The notes: generated by a model from the letters alone, not told the origin. A stretch of DNA of 64,000 nucleotides from QHWT01 sp963755695 (GCA_963755695.1 CAVWLB010000003.1:124001-188000); one strand, 5' to 3'. Counted from the stretch's first letter, positions 42,216-51,549 are shown. Numbers and translations: made by a program.

Positions 42216-42467
42216 ATGGATCCAACCATCAAGGACTTCGAGTCCGCGATCGCGGAGCTCGAAACGATCGTGAAGACCCTCGAGGACGGCGACCTCGCGC
42301 TGGAGAAGTCGCTCGCGCTGTTCGAGCGGGGCGTTCAACTCTCGCGCTTCTGCCATTCCAGGCTCGAAGAGGCGGAGCGGCGCGTCGACATCCTGACCGA
42401 GCGCGGCGAGGTGAAGCCTGCCCCGGCGGCGCTTGGCGCTGACGAGGAGGGCGATCGCAGCCGGTGA
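42216..42467 (+). CDS. xseB: Exodeoxyribonuclease VII small subunit
   Basis: 83 residues: DFESAIAELETIVKTLEDGDLALEKSLALFERGVQLSRFCHSRLEEAERRVDIL, the two-helix XseB that binds the C-terminus of XseA in several copies. It lies 32 bases after xseA, and its stop overlaps the next gene's GTG start. Confidence 0.95.
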   Translation: MDPTIKDFESAIAELETIVKTLEDGDLALEKSLALFERGVQLSRFCHSRLEEAERRVDILTERGEVKPAPAALGADEEGDRSR

Positions 42468-43413
42468 CGGTCGACGCAGATCTCGACGTCTGGCTCGACG
42501 CGCCGCCGCAGGGATGTAGACGCGGCGCTCGAAACGTTATTTACCATCGGCACCCGCCTGCCCGCCGCCCGTCGGCGAAGCAATGCGCTACAGCCTGTTC
42601 GCCGGCGGGAAGCGTCTCCGACCGGTGCTCGCGCTCGCAACGGCCGAAGCGGTCGCAGCCGCGCACGGCGCTCCAGCCGACCGTGCACGGGCGCTTGCCA
42701 TGCCGGCCGCGTGCGCGCTCGAACTGATTCACACCTACTCGCTCGTGCACGACGATCTCCCGGCAATGGACGATGACACGCTGCGTCGAGGACGGCCGAC
42801 CAATCACGTGGTCTTCGGAGAGGGCATGGCGATCCTCGCGGGAGACGCGCTGCTGACCGAAGCGTTCGCGTTGATGGCCCGCGAGCCGCTCCGCGAAGCC
42901 GGCGTGCCCGAACCAGCCTTGGTCACGCGCAAGCTGCGAGCGCTGCAGATCGTGGCAGATGCAGCCGGGCCGTGCGGCATGGTCGGCGGACAGGCGATCG
43001 ACCTCGAAGCGGCCGGCATGGTGGCGGCGCATCGACGCCGAGGCCCTTCGCGCGATGCACGCGCGGAAGACCGGCGCGCTTGATCCGTGCGGCGGCGCTG
43101 GCGGGCGCAGTCATGGCCGGAGCCGACCGATCCGCAACTGCACGCTATCGAACGCTACGGCGACGAGCTCGGGCTCGCGTTTCAAATCGTCGACGACATT
43201 CTCGACGTCGAAGGGGCCTCGAGCGATCTGGGCAAGACCGCCGGCAAGGATGCCGCCGCCGGCAAGCCGACGTATCCGGCGCTCTACGGCCTCGAGGCTT
43301 CGCGGGCGATGGCCGCCGCGTGCATGGAGCGCGCGCTCGAAGCCCTCCGGGCGCAGCGCCTCGCGGGCCAGCTGCCCGCGATCGCCCGCTGGGTCGTCGG
43401 CCGCACCAGTTGA
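42464..43413 (+). CDS. ispA: Polyprenyl (farnesyl-type) diphosphate synthase, frameshifted
   Basis: A trans-prenyl diphosphate synthase cut by about four indels. Pieces: a short N-terminus from GTG 42464; LFAGGKRLRPVLALATAEAV, the first Asp-rich motif HDDLPAMDDDTLRRG and GDALLTEAFAL in a frame from before 42583; DAEALRAMHARKTGAL near 43030; IRAAALAGAVMAGA near 43085; then ERYGDELGLAFQIVDDILDVEG, the second Asp-rich motif, ending at 43413. Frame changes between 42583 and 43413 are all +1. The joined protein is about 300 residues and resembles IspA, which makes C15 diphosphate for quinones and carrier lipids. The neighbours fit the common xseA-xseB-ispA order. Confidence 0.85.
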
Positions 43414-43432
43414 AACAGAACGACACGACTCG

Positions 43433-44205
43433 ATGTCGCGGCTCGTCGAGCGCGGGCTGGCGCGCGTCGCGCGAACGGGCGCGCGCGCTGATCCTGGCGG
43501 GACAGGTGCGTGTCAACGGCCAGGTCGTATCGAAGGCGGGCACGACCGGTGGCCGGCGACGCCGACCTGTCGCTCGTCGAGCCGGATCATCCGTACGTCG
43601 GACGCGGCGGCCTCAAGCTCGCGCACGCGCTCGACGTGTTCGCGATCGCGGTTGACGGGCGGCTCGCGCTCGACGTCGGCGCATCGACCGGCGGCTTCAC
43701 CGACGTGCTGCTGCAGCGGGGCGCTCGGCTCGTCGTCGCGCTCGACGTCGGCCACGGGCAGCTGGACTGGAAGACTGCGCACCGATCCGCGGGTCGTCGT
43801 CATCGAGCGCGTCAACGCGCGCACGCTGACGGCGGATCAACTTGCCGCAGGATGCGCGCGCCTTCGACATCGTCACGATCGACGTCTCGTTCATTTCGCT
43901 TCGGCAGGTCCTGCCGGCCATGGTGCCGCTCCTCGCGCCGGGGGCAGACGTGGTCGCGCTCGTGAAGCCGCAGTTCGAGGCGGGGCGCGACGAGGTCGGC
44001 AAAGGCGGGCTCGTCCGCGACCCTGCCGTGCACGCGCGGGTGATCGATGAGGTCGCCGCCGCGGCGGATGCGCTAGGATTGATGCGCGTCGGCCGCGACC
44101 GAGTCGCCCATCGCCGGCACCGAAGGCAACCGAGAATTCTTCCTCCATTTCCGCCAGGCGTCGGATCCTCCGTCCACCGCCTGCCGTCCTCCATCGTCCG
44201 ACTAA
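43433..44205 (+). CDS. tlyA: TlyA-family rRNA 2'-O-methyltransferase, frameshifted
   Basis: An S4 RNA-binding domain (SRERARALILAGQVRVNG) is followed by the Rossmann methyltransferase: PYVGRGGLKLAHALDVF, ALDVGASTGGFTDVLLQRGA (SAM-binding loop), VVALDVGHGQLDW, then FDIVTIDVSFISLRQVLPAMVPLLAPGADVVALVKPQFE and a C-terminus ending with TAA at 44203-44205. TlyA methylates 16S/23S rRNA cytidines and may show haemolysin-like activity. Five successive +1 frame changes (near 43455, 43545, 43775, 43840, 44100) divide it; the true product is about 250 residues. Confidence 0.85.
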
Positions 44206-45094
44206 TGGCATTAGACGGGTCGGTCTGGTCGCCAAGCGCGGCCTTGATGCGGCCGCCGGAGGTCGCTCGCGGAGCTCGCCGGCTGGCTCGAGGCGCGCGA
44301 CGTGCGCGCGGTGTTCGAGACCGAAACCGCGGCGCTCGCCCGGCTGCCGCCTGGCCGCCCGACCAGTACGCGCGACGAGCTGCCGAGCGACGTGCGACCT
44401 GATGGTGGTGCTCGGCGGCGACGGCACGCTGATCGGCATGGCCGGCCGGATCGCCGAGGCCGGCGCGGACGTGCCGATCCTCGGCGTCAATTTCGGCAGC
44501 CTCGGATTCCTGACCGAGATCACCCTGCCCGAGCTGTATCGATGCGCTGGAGGCGACGCTGGCGGGCACGGCGGAGATCGATGCACGCATGATGCTGCGT
44601 CGCGCAGACGGTGCGCGACGATCAGCCGTTCGCCGAACACATCGTGCTCAACGACATCGTGATCACGAAAGGGGCGCTGTCGCGCATCATCGAGATCTCG
44701 GTGATGGTCGGCGACGAGCCGGTCACGCGCGTGCGCGCGGACGGCTTGATCATCGCGAGCCCGACCGGATCGACGGCATACAACCTCGCCGCCGGCGGGC
44801 CGATCGTGCATCCCGCGGTGGATGCGATGCTGCTGACGCCGATCGCGCCGCACACGCTGACGAACCGTCCGGTCGTGATCCCCGCCTCGTCGGAGGTGCA
44901 CGTGCGCCCGATCATGGAGTCGAACAGACGAGGTGTTCGTCACTTTCGACGGCCAGTCGGGCTTCCCGCTGCAAGCGAGCGATGTCGTCAGCGTCCGCGC
45001 GCGGACCGCGGCCGCTTCGGATCATCAAGCCCGCAACCGCACGTACTTCGAAGTGCTGCGGAGCAAACTGAGATGGGGCGGACGAACGCCCTGA
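44205..45094 (+). CDS. nadK: NAD kinase, frameshifted
   Basis: NAD kinase (ATP or polyphosphate + NAD to NADP). Pieces in order: RRVGLVAKRGLDAAA near 44210-44255, LAGWLEARDVRAVFETETAALARL, the GGDGT motif MVVLGGDGTLIGMAG, VNFGSLGFLTEI, then HIVLNDIVITKGALSRIIEISVMVGDEPVTRVRADGLIIASPTGSTAYNLAAGGPIVHP in one clean stretch to about 44925, and a C-terminus ending YFEVLRSKLRWGG at 45094. There are at least six one-base frame changes. The ATG at 44205 overlaps the tlyA stop (TAATG) but needs an indel to reach RRVGL. The joined protein is about 290 residues. Confidence 0.87.
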
Positions 45095-45140
45095 AGAGGC
45101 GAGGGCGGGAGGCGGTGCAGGAGCGACGGGCGACGGGGCC

Positions 45141-46184
45141 TCACTGCGCCTGGTGCCGCTTGTCGCTGAAGTACTGCCGCTGATACTGCTGAACGTTGCG
45201 ATTGTGCTCGTCGAGCGTCGTCGCGAAGGCGTGCGACCCGTCGTTGCGGCTGACGAAATAGATGTACGGCACGTCCGCCGGCGCGGCGGCGGCCGCGAGA
45301 GAGGCGCGGCCGGGCGACGGCGATCGGTCCGGGCGGCAGGCCGGCGTAGCGATACGTGTTGTAGGGCGAGTCGAACTGCAGGTCTTCGCGGGTGAGGTTG
45401 CCGTTGTAGCGGCCCGCGCGTTCGAGCGCATAGATGACCGTCGGATCGCACTGCAGCCCCATCCCGATCTTCAGACGGTTGGCATAGACCGCCGCGACGA
45501 GTGGGCGCTCGTCCGGCTTGCCGGTTTCCTTCTCGACGATCGACGCCAGCGTCACGAGCTGGCGGACGCCGAGGCCGCGGGCGGCTGCGCCTGCTGGCGA
45601 ATCTCCGGCGTCAGCGCTTTCTCGAAGCTCGCCACCATCCGCGCAGACGAGCTGGTCCGCGGTCGCCTTCCGCGGCAGCGTGTAGGTGTCGGGAAACAGG
45701 TAGCCTTCGAGATCGCTGCGCGTCCGGATCGAGCTCGCGAACGAGATTCGCGTTCGTTCGACGCGGCCGTCACGAACGGCGTCCGCGGGCCCGAATCCCT
45801 TGGCTCTCGAACAGCGCCGCCATCTGCTTCACGGTCAGTCCTTCGCGGAACGTGATCGGCAGCACGTAGACGTCGCCGCGGGCGATCTTGTCGACGACCT
45901 CGCGAGCCGTGACGGGCCGATCGAACCGATACTCCCCTGCCTGCAGGCGCCGCCCCTGACGCGAGACCCACACGGCGAACCTGAAGCTGGTGAGATCTCG
46001 GATGACCCCGGCTTCGACGAGGCGGCGGCCGATCGAGCTGGGCCCGGCGCCCGGCGGGATGTCGACGAAACTGCTCCGCGGTCTCGTAGCCCTTGTATGG
46101 TCGGTTGACGCCTGAGATACAGCCACACGGCGGCGGCTCCGCCAACACGACGAGTATCAGGACGAAGGCGGCAAAGCGCTTCAC
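45141..46184 (-). CDS. mltG: Endolytic transglycosylase MltG, frameshifted
   Basis: A YceG-like lytic transglycosylase that cuts nascent glycan strands at the inner membrane. Start GTG 46184 (VKRFAAFVLILVVLAE, membrane anchor) overlaps the ruvX stop. Then the frame with VDIPPGAGPSSIGRRLVEAGVIRD and LQAGEYRFDRPVTAREVVDKIARGDVYVLPITFREGLTVKQMAALFE, and a frame with TLASIVEKETGKPDERPLVAAVYANRLKIGMGLQCDPTVIYAL carrying the catalytic Glu in IVEKET. The last frame ends PYIYFVSRNDGSHAFATTLDEHNRNV and stops at 45141. Several indels; net length fits 340 residues. Confidence 0.87.
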
Positions 46185-46644
46185 TGGAGATCGCTCTCGA
46201 CTCGGCGGCCACCGGACGGGGCCGGCTGTCGAGATAGTCCTGGAGAATGATCGCCGCCGCGACGGCATCGACCTGCGCTTTTCGGCGCCGCCAGTCGCGC
46301 TCCGCCGACGCGAAAGAGCTCGTCGGCCTCGGGCTGGTCAGCCGCTCGTCCTGAAGCATGATCGGGACACGATCATCGTCGCCAGGAGCTTCGCGAGTTC
46401 CTGGACGCTGCTGTTTGCGCGTTGGGCTCTCCGCTCAGCCGCCGTGGAAGGCCGAGGACGATCGCCCCGAGTCCGGAATCATCGGCCTCGACCGCGTGGA
46501 TCTCGGCCGCGAGACGCTTGGCGGCGTTCTCGAGGTTCGCCACCGTTCGGCCACCGTCTTCCACGGCGAGGCGATGAGTCCGGTCGGGTCAGACAGCGCC
46601 AGGCCGATCCGGCGCTCACCGTAGTCAATCCCGAGCGCACGCAC
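46181..46644 (-). CDS. ruvX: RuvX/YqgF-type Holliday-junction resolvase-like protein, frameshifted
   Basis: RNase-H-like fold: GIDYGERRIGLALSDPTGLIASPWKTV at the N-terminus from a GTG at 46644, then IVLGLPRRLSGEPNAQT, MLQDERLTSP and DAVAAAIILQDYLDSRP. Catalytic Asp in GIDYG, Glu in DERLTS and Asp in VDAVAA are preserved. YqgF proteins process pre-16S rRNA 5' ends in enterobacteria and are related to resolvases. Frame changes near 46560, 46380 and 46215; the stop at 46181 overlaps the mltG start (GTGA). About 150 residues when joined. Confidence 0.82.
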
Positions 46645-46669
46645 GAAATCGAGCGTAACACACGGTATA

Positions 46670-46762
46670 ATTCGCGAAGACAGAAGACAGAAGGCAGGCG
46701 CCAGCATGAAAGGGTTCTTCCTGCTTCCGCCTTTCAAGCTTCGGTCTTTCCATCTTCATGCT
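46670..46762. repeat. Word-like intergenic repeat with inverted arms before the phosphodiesterase gene
   Basis: AGAAGACAGAAGACAGAAGGCAGG words, then a partly complementary right side (CCTGCTTCCGCC). AGCATGAA (46703-46710) is inverted as TTCATGCT (46755-46762), which includes the start codon of the next gene. Divergent position after ruvX. Confidence 0.5.
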
Positions 46763-48862
46763 CTCATCCAGAAGTCTCGTCGCGCTCGCGAGCGCCGTCG
46801 TCTGTGTATTGCTGGCGGTCCTCGTCGCGTGCCGGCGGCAACCCAAGCCGTGGCCCGTCGAAGTACTCGCAGAAGCTCGTCATTCTGGGCTTCGACGGCA
46901 TGGACCCGCACCTGGTCGAGCGGTGGATGCAGGAAGGCAAGCTGCCGAACATGTCCGCAGCTCGCCAAGCAGGGCGGCATGTATCCCGCTCGCGACGACG
47001 CATTCGCCGGAATCGCCGACGGCGTGGGCGTCGTTCGCAACCGGGGTCAACGCCGGCAAGCACAACATCTACGACTTCCTCGTGCGCGACACGACGACCT
47101 ACCTGCCCGACCTCGGGATGGTCACGCGCACGCCGCCGAAGTTCCTGTTCGACTACATCCCGATCTCGAAGCCGAAGCTCGACGTCGATCCGCGGCGGCA
47201 CCTCGTTCTGGGTGACGGCAGGCAAGGCCGGCGTGCGATCCGAGCATGCTCACCGTGCCGGTCACGTTCCCGCCCGAAGACGGTCGCCGAACGGCGAGCT
47301 GCTGTCGGGCCTTCCGCTGCCCGACATTCGCGGCACGATGGGCACGTTCTCCTACTACGCGACCGATCTGAGCCGCTACGAGGAAGGCAACACCGAGATG
47401 GGCGGCATCCTCAAGCGTCTGGTCTTCGAGGGCGACGTCGCGCGACGACCGAGCTCGACGGGCCGCCGAGCCCGATCGTCCGGCAGAAGATCGAGGCGAT
47501 CCGCCGCAAGGGACCGACGCTGAGCGAGAGCGATCGCGCGTCGCTCGCGGAGCTGCAGGCCGCGCAGGACGTGCGCGTGCCGTTCACGATCCGGTGGAAC
47601 CGGCCGGCGAAGACGGCGACGGTCGAGATCGACGGCGAGACGATCGCGCTCGAACCCGGGCAAGTGGACGCCGTGGATCGACCTCACCTTCAAGGTCAAC
47701 ATGCTCGTCCGGCTGCACGGCATGGCGCAGATGCTGCTGATGAACGCCGGCAACGAGCTGCAGCTCTACGTGTCGCCGGTCAACTTCAAGCCGGACAACC
47801 CGCCGGTGCCGATCTCCTCTCCCGACGTCGTTCGCCGGGCGACCTCTACAAGCGGCTCGGCTACTACCGCACGCTCGGCTGGGCGGAGGCGACCTGGCCG
47901 CTCAACGAGGGGCGCATGGACGAGAAGACGTTCATGGACGATCTCGATGGTCGCCTTCGACGATCGCGCGCAAGGTGATCCTCAACCGCGTCGACGCGAA
48001 GGACTGGGACCTGCTCGTCGGCGTGATCGAGTCGACCGATCGCGTGCAGCACATGATGTGGCGGCTGATCGATCCGAAGCATCCGATGTACGACGCGGCG
48101 CTCGCCGCGCAGTTCGGCGACTCGATCGAGCGCGTCTACCGGCGCGCCGACGACTTCGTCGGCGAAGTCGTCAAGCGCGATCGGTCCGGACGTCCCGGTG
48201 CATGATCGTCTCGGACCACGGCTTCCATTCCTGGCGCAAGGCGGTGAACCTCGACACCTGGCTGGTGCAGCAACGGCTACATGGTGCTCAAGGGCCAGCA
48301 GCCGGGCGACAAGAAGCTGTCGGATCTCTTCGGCGGCGGCACGTTCTGGGAGAACGTGGACTGGAGCCGCACGCGCGCCTACGCGATGGGCATCGGCCAG
48401 ATCTACTTCAATCTGCGCGGCCGCGAGTCGCAAGGGCATCGTCAGCCCGGGCGCGGAGGCGACAGCAGCTGGCCGACGAATTGAGCGCGAAGCTGCTGAC
48501 GCTGAAGGATCCGGAAGACGGCACGCCGATCATCCGCGCCGTCTACAAGCGCGACGACATCTACTCGGGCGCGTACCTCGCAGAACGCCGCGGAGCTGCA
48601 GGTCGGCATGAACGAGGGCTATCGCGTCTCGTGGCAGACGACGCTGGGCGGTTCGCCGCAGGGAATCGTCTACCCGAACGATCGAAGAAGTGGAGCGCCG
48701 ATCACGGCGGCTACGATTTCGCGATCACCTCAGGCGTGCTGGTCAGCGAACCGTCCGATTGGACACGACCGACTCCGCGCATCATCGACATCGCGCCGAC
48801 CGTGCTGAAGTATTTCGGCGTCACCGATCCCCACCGATATCGATGGCAAACCGCTGTTCTAG
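46758..48862 (+). CDS. Alkaline-phosphatase-superfamily (type I phosphodiesterase/nucleotide pyrophosphatase) protein, frameshifted
   Basis: A membrane-anchored hydrolase of about 690 residues when the frames are joined. An N-terminal signal or lipoprotein-type segment (SLVALASAVVCVLLAVLVAC) starts at ATG 46758. Then VILGFDGMDPHLVERWMQEGKLPN (first metal Asp), SPTAWASFATGVNAGKHNIYDFL (nucleophile Thr), RVDAKDWDLLVGVIESTDRVQHMMW (metal Asp/His), and IVSDHGFHSW (metal Asp-His), ending in VLKYFGVTDP and TAG at 48860-48862. More than ten one-base indels occur between about 46870 and 48825. Substrates in the superfamily include phosphodiesters of lipids or nucleotides; none can be chosen here. Confidence 0.82.
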
Positions 48863-48870
48863 GGCCCCCG

Positions 48871-48942
48871 AAACGGTGACAGTCACAGTTCTGAGAATGG
48901 TGACCGTCATACTTCTCGCCGTCAGTGTCACTGTCACCGTTT
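48871..48942. repeat. 17-bp inverted repeat surrounding the start codon of the M23 gene
   Basis: AAACGGTGACAGTCACA (48871-48887) is matched at 16 of 17 positions by the reverse complement at 48926-48942. The right arm encodes part of the signal peptide (VSVTVTVSG) and the loop contains the ribosome site and ATG 48897. A hairpin in the mRNA could limit translation. Confidence 0.6.
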
Positions 48943-50003
48943 CCGGCCAGGCGCGACCGGGCGCAGACCGACGCCCTGTCGAAGCGCGCGGCCGAACGGC
49001 TCGCCGCGCTCCAACGCGAAGCGGAAACGCTCTCCTCCCAGGAGCAGACGCTTGCTCGTCGAGCTGCGGAAGCTCGAAGTGGATCGCCAGATCAAGGCAG
49101 AAAAGCTCGCCGCGATCGAAGCGCGAGGCCGGCGGCGTTCAGCGTCAGCTCGACGCCGCCAATGCGCGGGCAAAGGACCTGGAAGGAGAAGCCGAGCGCC
49201 AGCGGCCGGACGTCGAAGCGCGCATGGTGCAGCTCTACAAGATGGGCCGCGCCGGTTACTGGCGGCTGCTCCTCGACGTCGACGATCTGCGGCAGCTTGG
49301 ACGCGCGTACCGCACGGCAGCGGCGCTCCAACGAATCGACCGCGACCGCATCGAAGAACATCGCCGCACCGTGACATCCCTCGCTGCCGAACGGCAATCG
49401 CTCCAGACGCGCGTCGTCGAGCTCAAGGCGCTCCAGACCCGCGCACGCGACGCGCGCGCGGCGGTCGACCGCGCCGTCGCGGCCCGCACAGCGCTCGTCG
49501 CCTCGATCGACGCGAGGCGCGATCTCAACGCCCAGCTCGCGGGCGAGCTCCAGCAGGCACAGCAGCGCCTCCAGTCATCGATCGCGCAGATGGCCGCCGG
49601 CGGAACGGCCCCGGCGGTGGGTCTCCCGCTGCGGCCGTTTCAGGGCGCCCTGCCCTGGCCCGCGGACGGGGTCGTCATGAAGCGCTTCGGCCGCCAGCGT
49701 CGGCGCAGCGGCATGGAACTGTCCCTGCCTGAAGGCGAGGAAGTGCATGCCGTTCACGAGGGCACCGTTGCCTTTGCCGACCAGTTCACCGGTTACGGCA
49801 ACCTGGTCATCGTCGATCATGGTGACAGGGCGTATTCCCTTTACGGGCACCTCGACAGCCTGGCCGTGCGCCGCGGCGACCACGTGAGCCCCTCGACCAC
49901 CGTCGGGCTGGCGGGCCGCAATCCGGCCGGCAATCCGTCCCTCTATTTCGAGCTGCGCGTCGACGGTAAACCGGTCGATCCCTTACAATGGCTGAAACGA
50001 TGA
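48897..50003 (+). CDS. EnvC-like murein hydrolase activator, M23-domain protein, frameshifted near the N-terminus
   Basis: About 368 residues, start ATG 48897 (MVTVILLAVSVTVTVSGQ, signal peptide). The coiled-coil part (ALSKRAAERLAALQREAETLSSQEQ; LLVELRKLEVDRQIKAEKLAAIEA) is spread over three frames between 48955 and 49140; from about 49140 a clean frame continues (QRQLDAANARAKDLEGEAERQRPDVEARMVQLYKM). The C-terminal M23-type LytM domain (about 250-365) has GMELSLPEGEEVHAVHEGTVAFADQFTGYGNLVIVDHGDRAYSLYGHLDSLAVRRGDHV. The zinc site of active M23 enzymes needs HxxxD and HxH; the first His and the YGHL motif are changed, so it is likely an EnvC-type activator of amidases. The stop overlaps the S41 gene start. 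Confidence 0.85.
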   Translation: MVTVILLAVSVTVTVSGQARPGADRRPVEARGRTARRAPTRSGNALLPGADACSSSCGSSKWIARSRQKSSPRSKREAGGVQRQLDAANARAKDLEGEAERQRPDVEARMVQLYKMGRAGYWRLLLDVDDLRQLGRAYRTAAALQRIDRDRIEEHRRTVTSLAAERQSLQTRVVELKALQTRARDARAAVDRAVAARTALVASIDARRDLNAQLAGELQQAQQRLQSSIAQMAAGGTAPAVGLPLRPFQGALPWPADGVVMKRFGRQRRRSGMELSLPEGEEVHAVHEGTVAFADQFTGYGNLVIVDHGDRAYSLYGHLDSLAVRRGDHVSPSTTVGLAGRNPAGNPSLYFELRVDGKPVDPLQWLKR

Positions 50004-51178
50004 CGACAAGAAGCCGCCTGTCCGTCCTCCTCATTTCCACGCCGATTCTGGCGTTCGTCGTGCTCGGCGGCCTGCTTGGCCGGGCCTCGACCGGCGACGA
50101 AAAGCTCCAGCACCTGCGCGTATTCGACGACGTGGTGTCGTTGATCGTGAACAACTACGTCGAGGACGTGAAAGTCGATCGGGTGATGGACGGCGCAATG
50201 CGCGGTCTCGCCGACGGCCTGGATCCCGACAGTGCATATCTCGACCAGAAGCTGGTCAAGGTCGCCGAAGCCGGCGCCGGCGCCCTGGCTCCCGGCGACG
50301 TCGGTATCGAGTTGACACGGCAGTACTACCTGCGCGTGATTGCGGCGCGCGACGGTTCACCAGCCGCGAAGGCGGGCCTCCAGACCGGCGATTACGTCCG
50401 GGCCATCGACGGCAAGCCAACTCGCGATCTGTCGGTATTCGAAGGCATGCGGTTCCTGCGCGGCGCACCCGGCTCGAAGGTCACGTTGACGATGATTCGC
50501 GGGAACGCCGCCGAGCCCAAACAGATCGATCTCATCCGCGAAAAGACGCCGGCGGGCGAGCTGGTCTCCGGCAGGCTGATTGGCGCTGACGTGGGCTACA
50601 TCCGTATTGGCTCGTTCGCAGGCGACGCGGTCGCCCGGGTGCGCGAGGAAGCCGTCGCGCTCGAGAAGAGCGGAGCAAAGCACCTGGTGGTCGACGTGCG
50701 GCACACGGCCGAAGGTCCGCTCGAAGCCGGTCTCGATGTCGCTCGCCTCTTCGTAAAATCGGGAACGCTCGCCGTGAAGGCCGGCAGAAGCGACAAGACG
50801 GACCGTGAAACGATTGCCGCCCGGACTGGCGACGGCTCCGTCGCGCTGCCGGCAACCGTCCTCGTCACCACCGGGACCGCCGGCGCCGCGGAGATCTTCG
50901 CGGCAGCCCTCGACGGCAACAAGCGGGCAGACCTGGTCGGGGAGCGCACGCTGGGGCGTGCCGGCCTGCAGAAACTCGTTCGCCTGGCCGACGGCCGGGG
51001 ACTCTGGCTCACCTACGCGCGCTACCTCACGCCAAATGGCGATGCGATCCAGGGCAAGGGCCTCAACCCCGATGTCGCGGTCGACGAGCCCGAATCGACC
51101 GAGATCGGCGAGGCCGCGCCCGCCGGCGACCCAATCCTCGACGCCGCAATCGACCGCATCCACAAGGCGGCCGCCTGA
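50000..51178 (+). CDS. S41 peptidase (carboxy-terminal processing protease) homologue with altered catalytic residues
   Basis: 392 residues, ATG 50000 overlapping the M23 stop (ATGA). A membrane anchor (LLISTPILAFVVLGGLLG), an N-terminal helical part, a PDZ domain (residues about 90-170, SPAAKAGLQTGDYVRAIDGKPT) and the S41 core follow. In CtpA/Prc enzymes the catalytic Ser sits in S-A-S-E-I and a Lys lies 25 residues later (GKG). Here the aligned segment is GTAGAAEIFAAAL and TLGRAG: the catalytic positions are Gly295 and Arg320. So it is probably an inactive pseudo-protease, perhaps regulating or presenting substrates to the EnvC-like partner. Such M23-S41 pairs are common. Confidence 0.85.
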   Translation: MTTRSRLSVLLISTPILAFVVLGGLLGRASTGDEKLQHLRVFDDVVSLIVNNYVEDVKVDRVMDGAMRGLADGLDPDSAYLDQKLVKVAEAGAGALAPGDVGIELTRQYYLRVIAARDGSPAAKAGLQTGDYVRAIDGKPTRDLSVFEGMRFLRGAPGSKVTLTMIRGNAAEPKQIDLIREKTPAGELVSGRLIGADVGYIRIGSFAGDAVARVREEAVALEKSGAKHLVVDVRHTAEGPLEAGLDVARLFVKSGTLAVKAGRSDKTDRETIAARTGDGSVALPATVLVTTGTAGAAEIFAAALDGNKRADLVGERTLGRAGLQKLVRLADGRGLWLTYARYLTPNGDAIQGKGLNPDVAVDEPESTEIGEAAPAGDPILDAAIDRIHKAAA

Positions 51179-51182
51179 TTGC

Positions 51183-51474
51183 CGACTGAAGACTGCAGAC
51201 TGAAGATTTACATTGGTAATTGACGATTGACGATTCGATTGGCAATTGACGATTGACGATTGGATTGGCAATTGACGATTTGAATTGCTGATTGGCGATT
51301 CGGATTGGCAATCGCCGATTCGCCAATCGACCATCGCCAATACCCAATCGAGAATCGCCAATCGTCAATCGCCCAATTGACAATCGCCAAATCCAAATCG
51401 ACAATCATCAATCCAAATCGCCAATCATCAATCAGCAATTCAATCTTCAATCTGCAATCTGCAGTCTTCAGTCG
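51183..51474. repeat. Long imperfect inverted repeat made of ATTGACGATTGG words
   Basis: CGACTGAAGACTGCAGA at 51183-51199 is perfectly inverted at 51458-51474 (17/17). In between, words such as ATTGACGATTGG on the left half have their reverse complement (CCAATCGTCAAT) on the right half. The 290-base structure fills the space between the S41 gene and the HU promoter and could fold into a giant hairpin. It is AT-rich and noncoding. Confidence 0.85.
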
Positions 51475-51482
51475 TATTTGTG

Positions 51483-51511
51483 TTGACCTTCCGCGGAGTG
51501 CGTCGTATAAC
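51483..51511 (+). promoter_or_regulatory. Sigma-70 promoter for HU
   Basis: TTGACC at 51483-51488, a 17-base spacer and TATAAC at 51506-51511. It lies about 40 bases before the HU start codon, with GGAGGG (51541-51546) as the ribosome site. A near-consensus, probably strong promoter. Confidence 0.75.
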
Positions 51512-51549
51512 GAAACACATCCATTGCACAGTTTTGCGCCGGAGGGCTC

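Noticed and set aside
42464..48862. Programmed ribosomal frameshifting in many genes
   Set aside because: Shifts are too numerous, lack slippery heptamers and stimulatory structures, and occur in unrelated housekeeping genes.
48897..50003. Active M23 endopeptidase
   Set aside because: The zinc-binding positions expected for an active enzyme are not all visible (the HxxxD motif is replaced by ELSLPEGEE and the HxH is incomplete), so an EnvC-type activator fits better.
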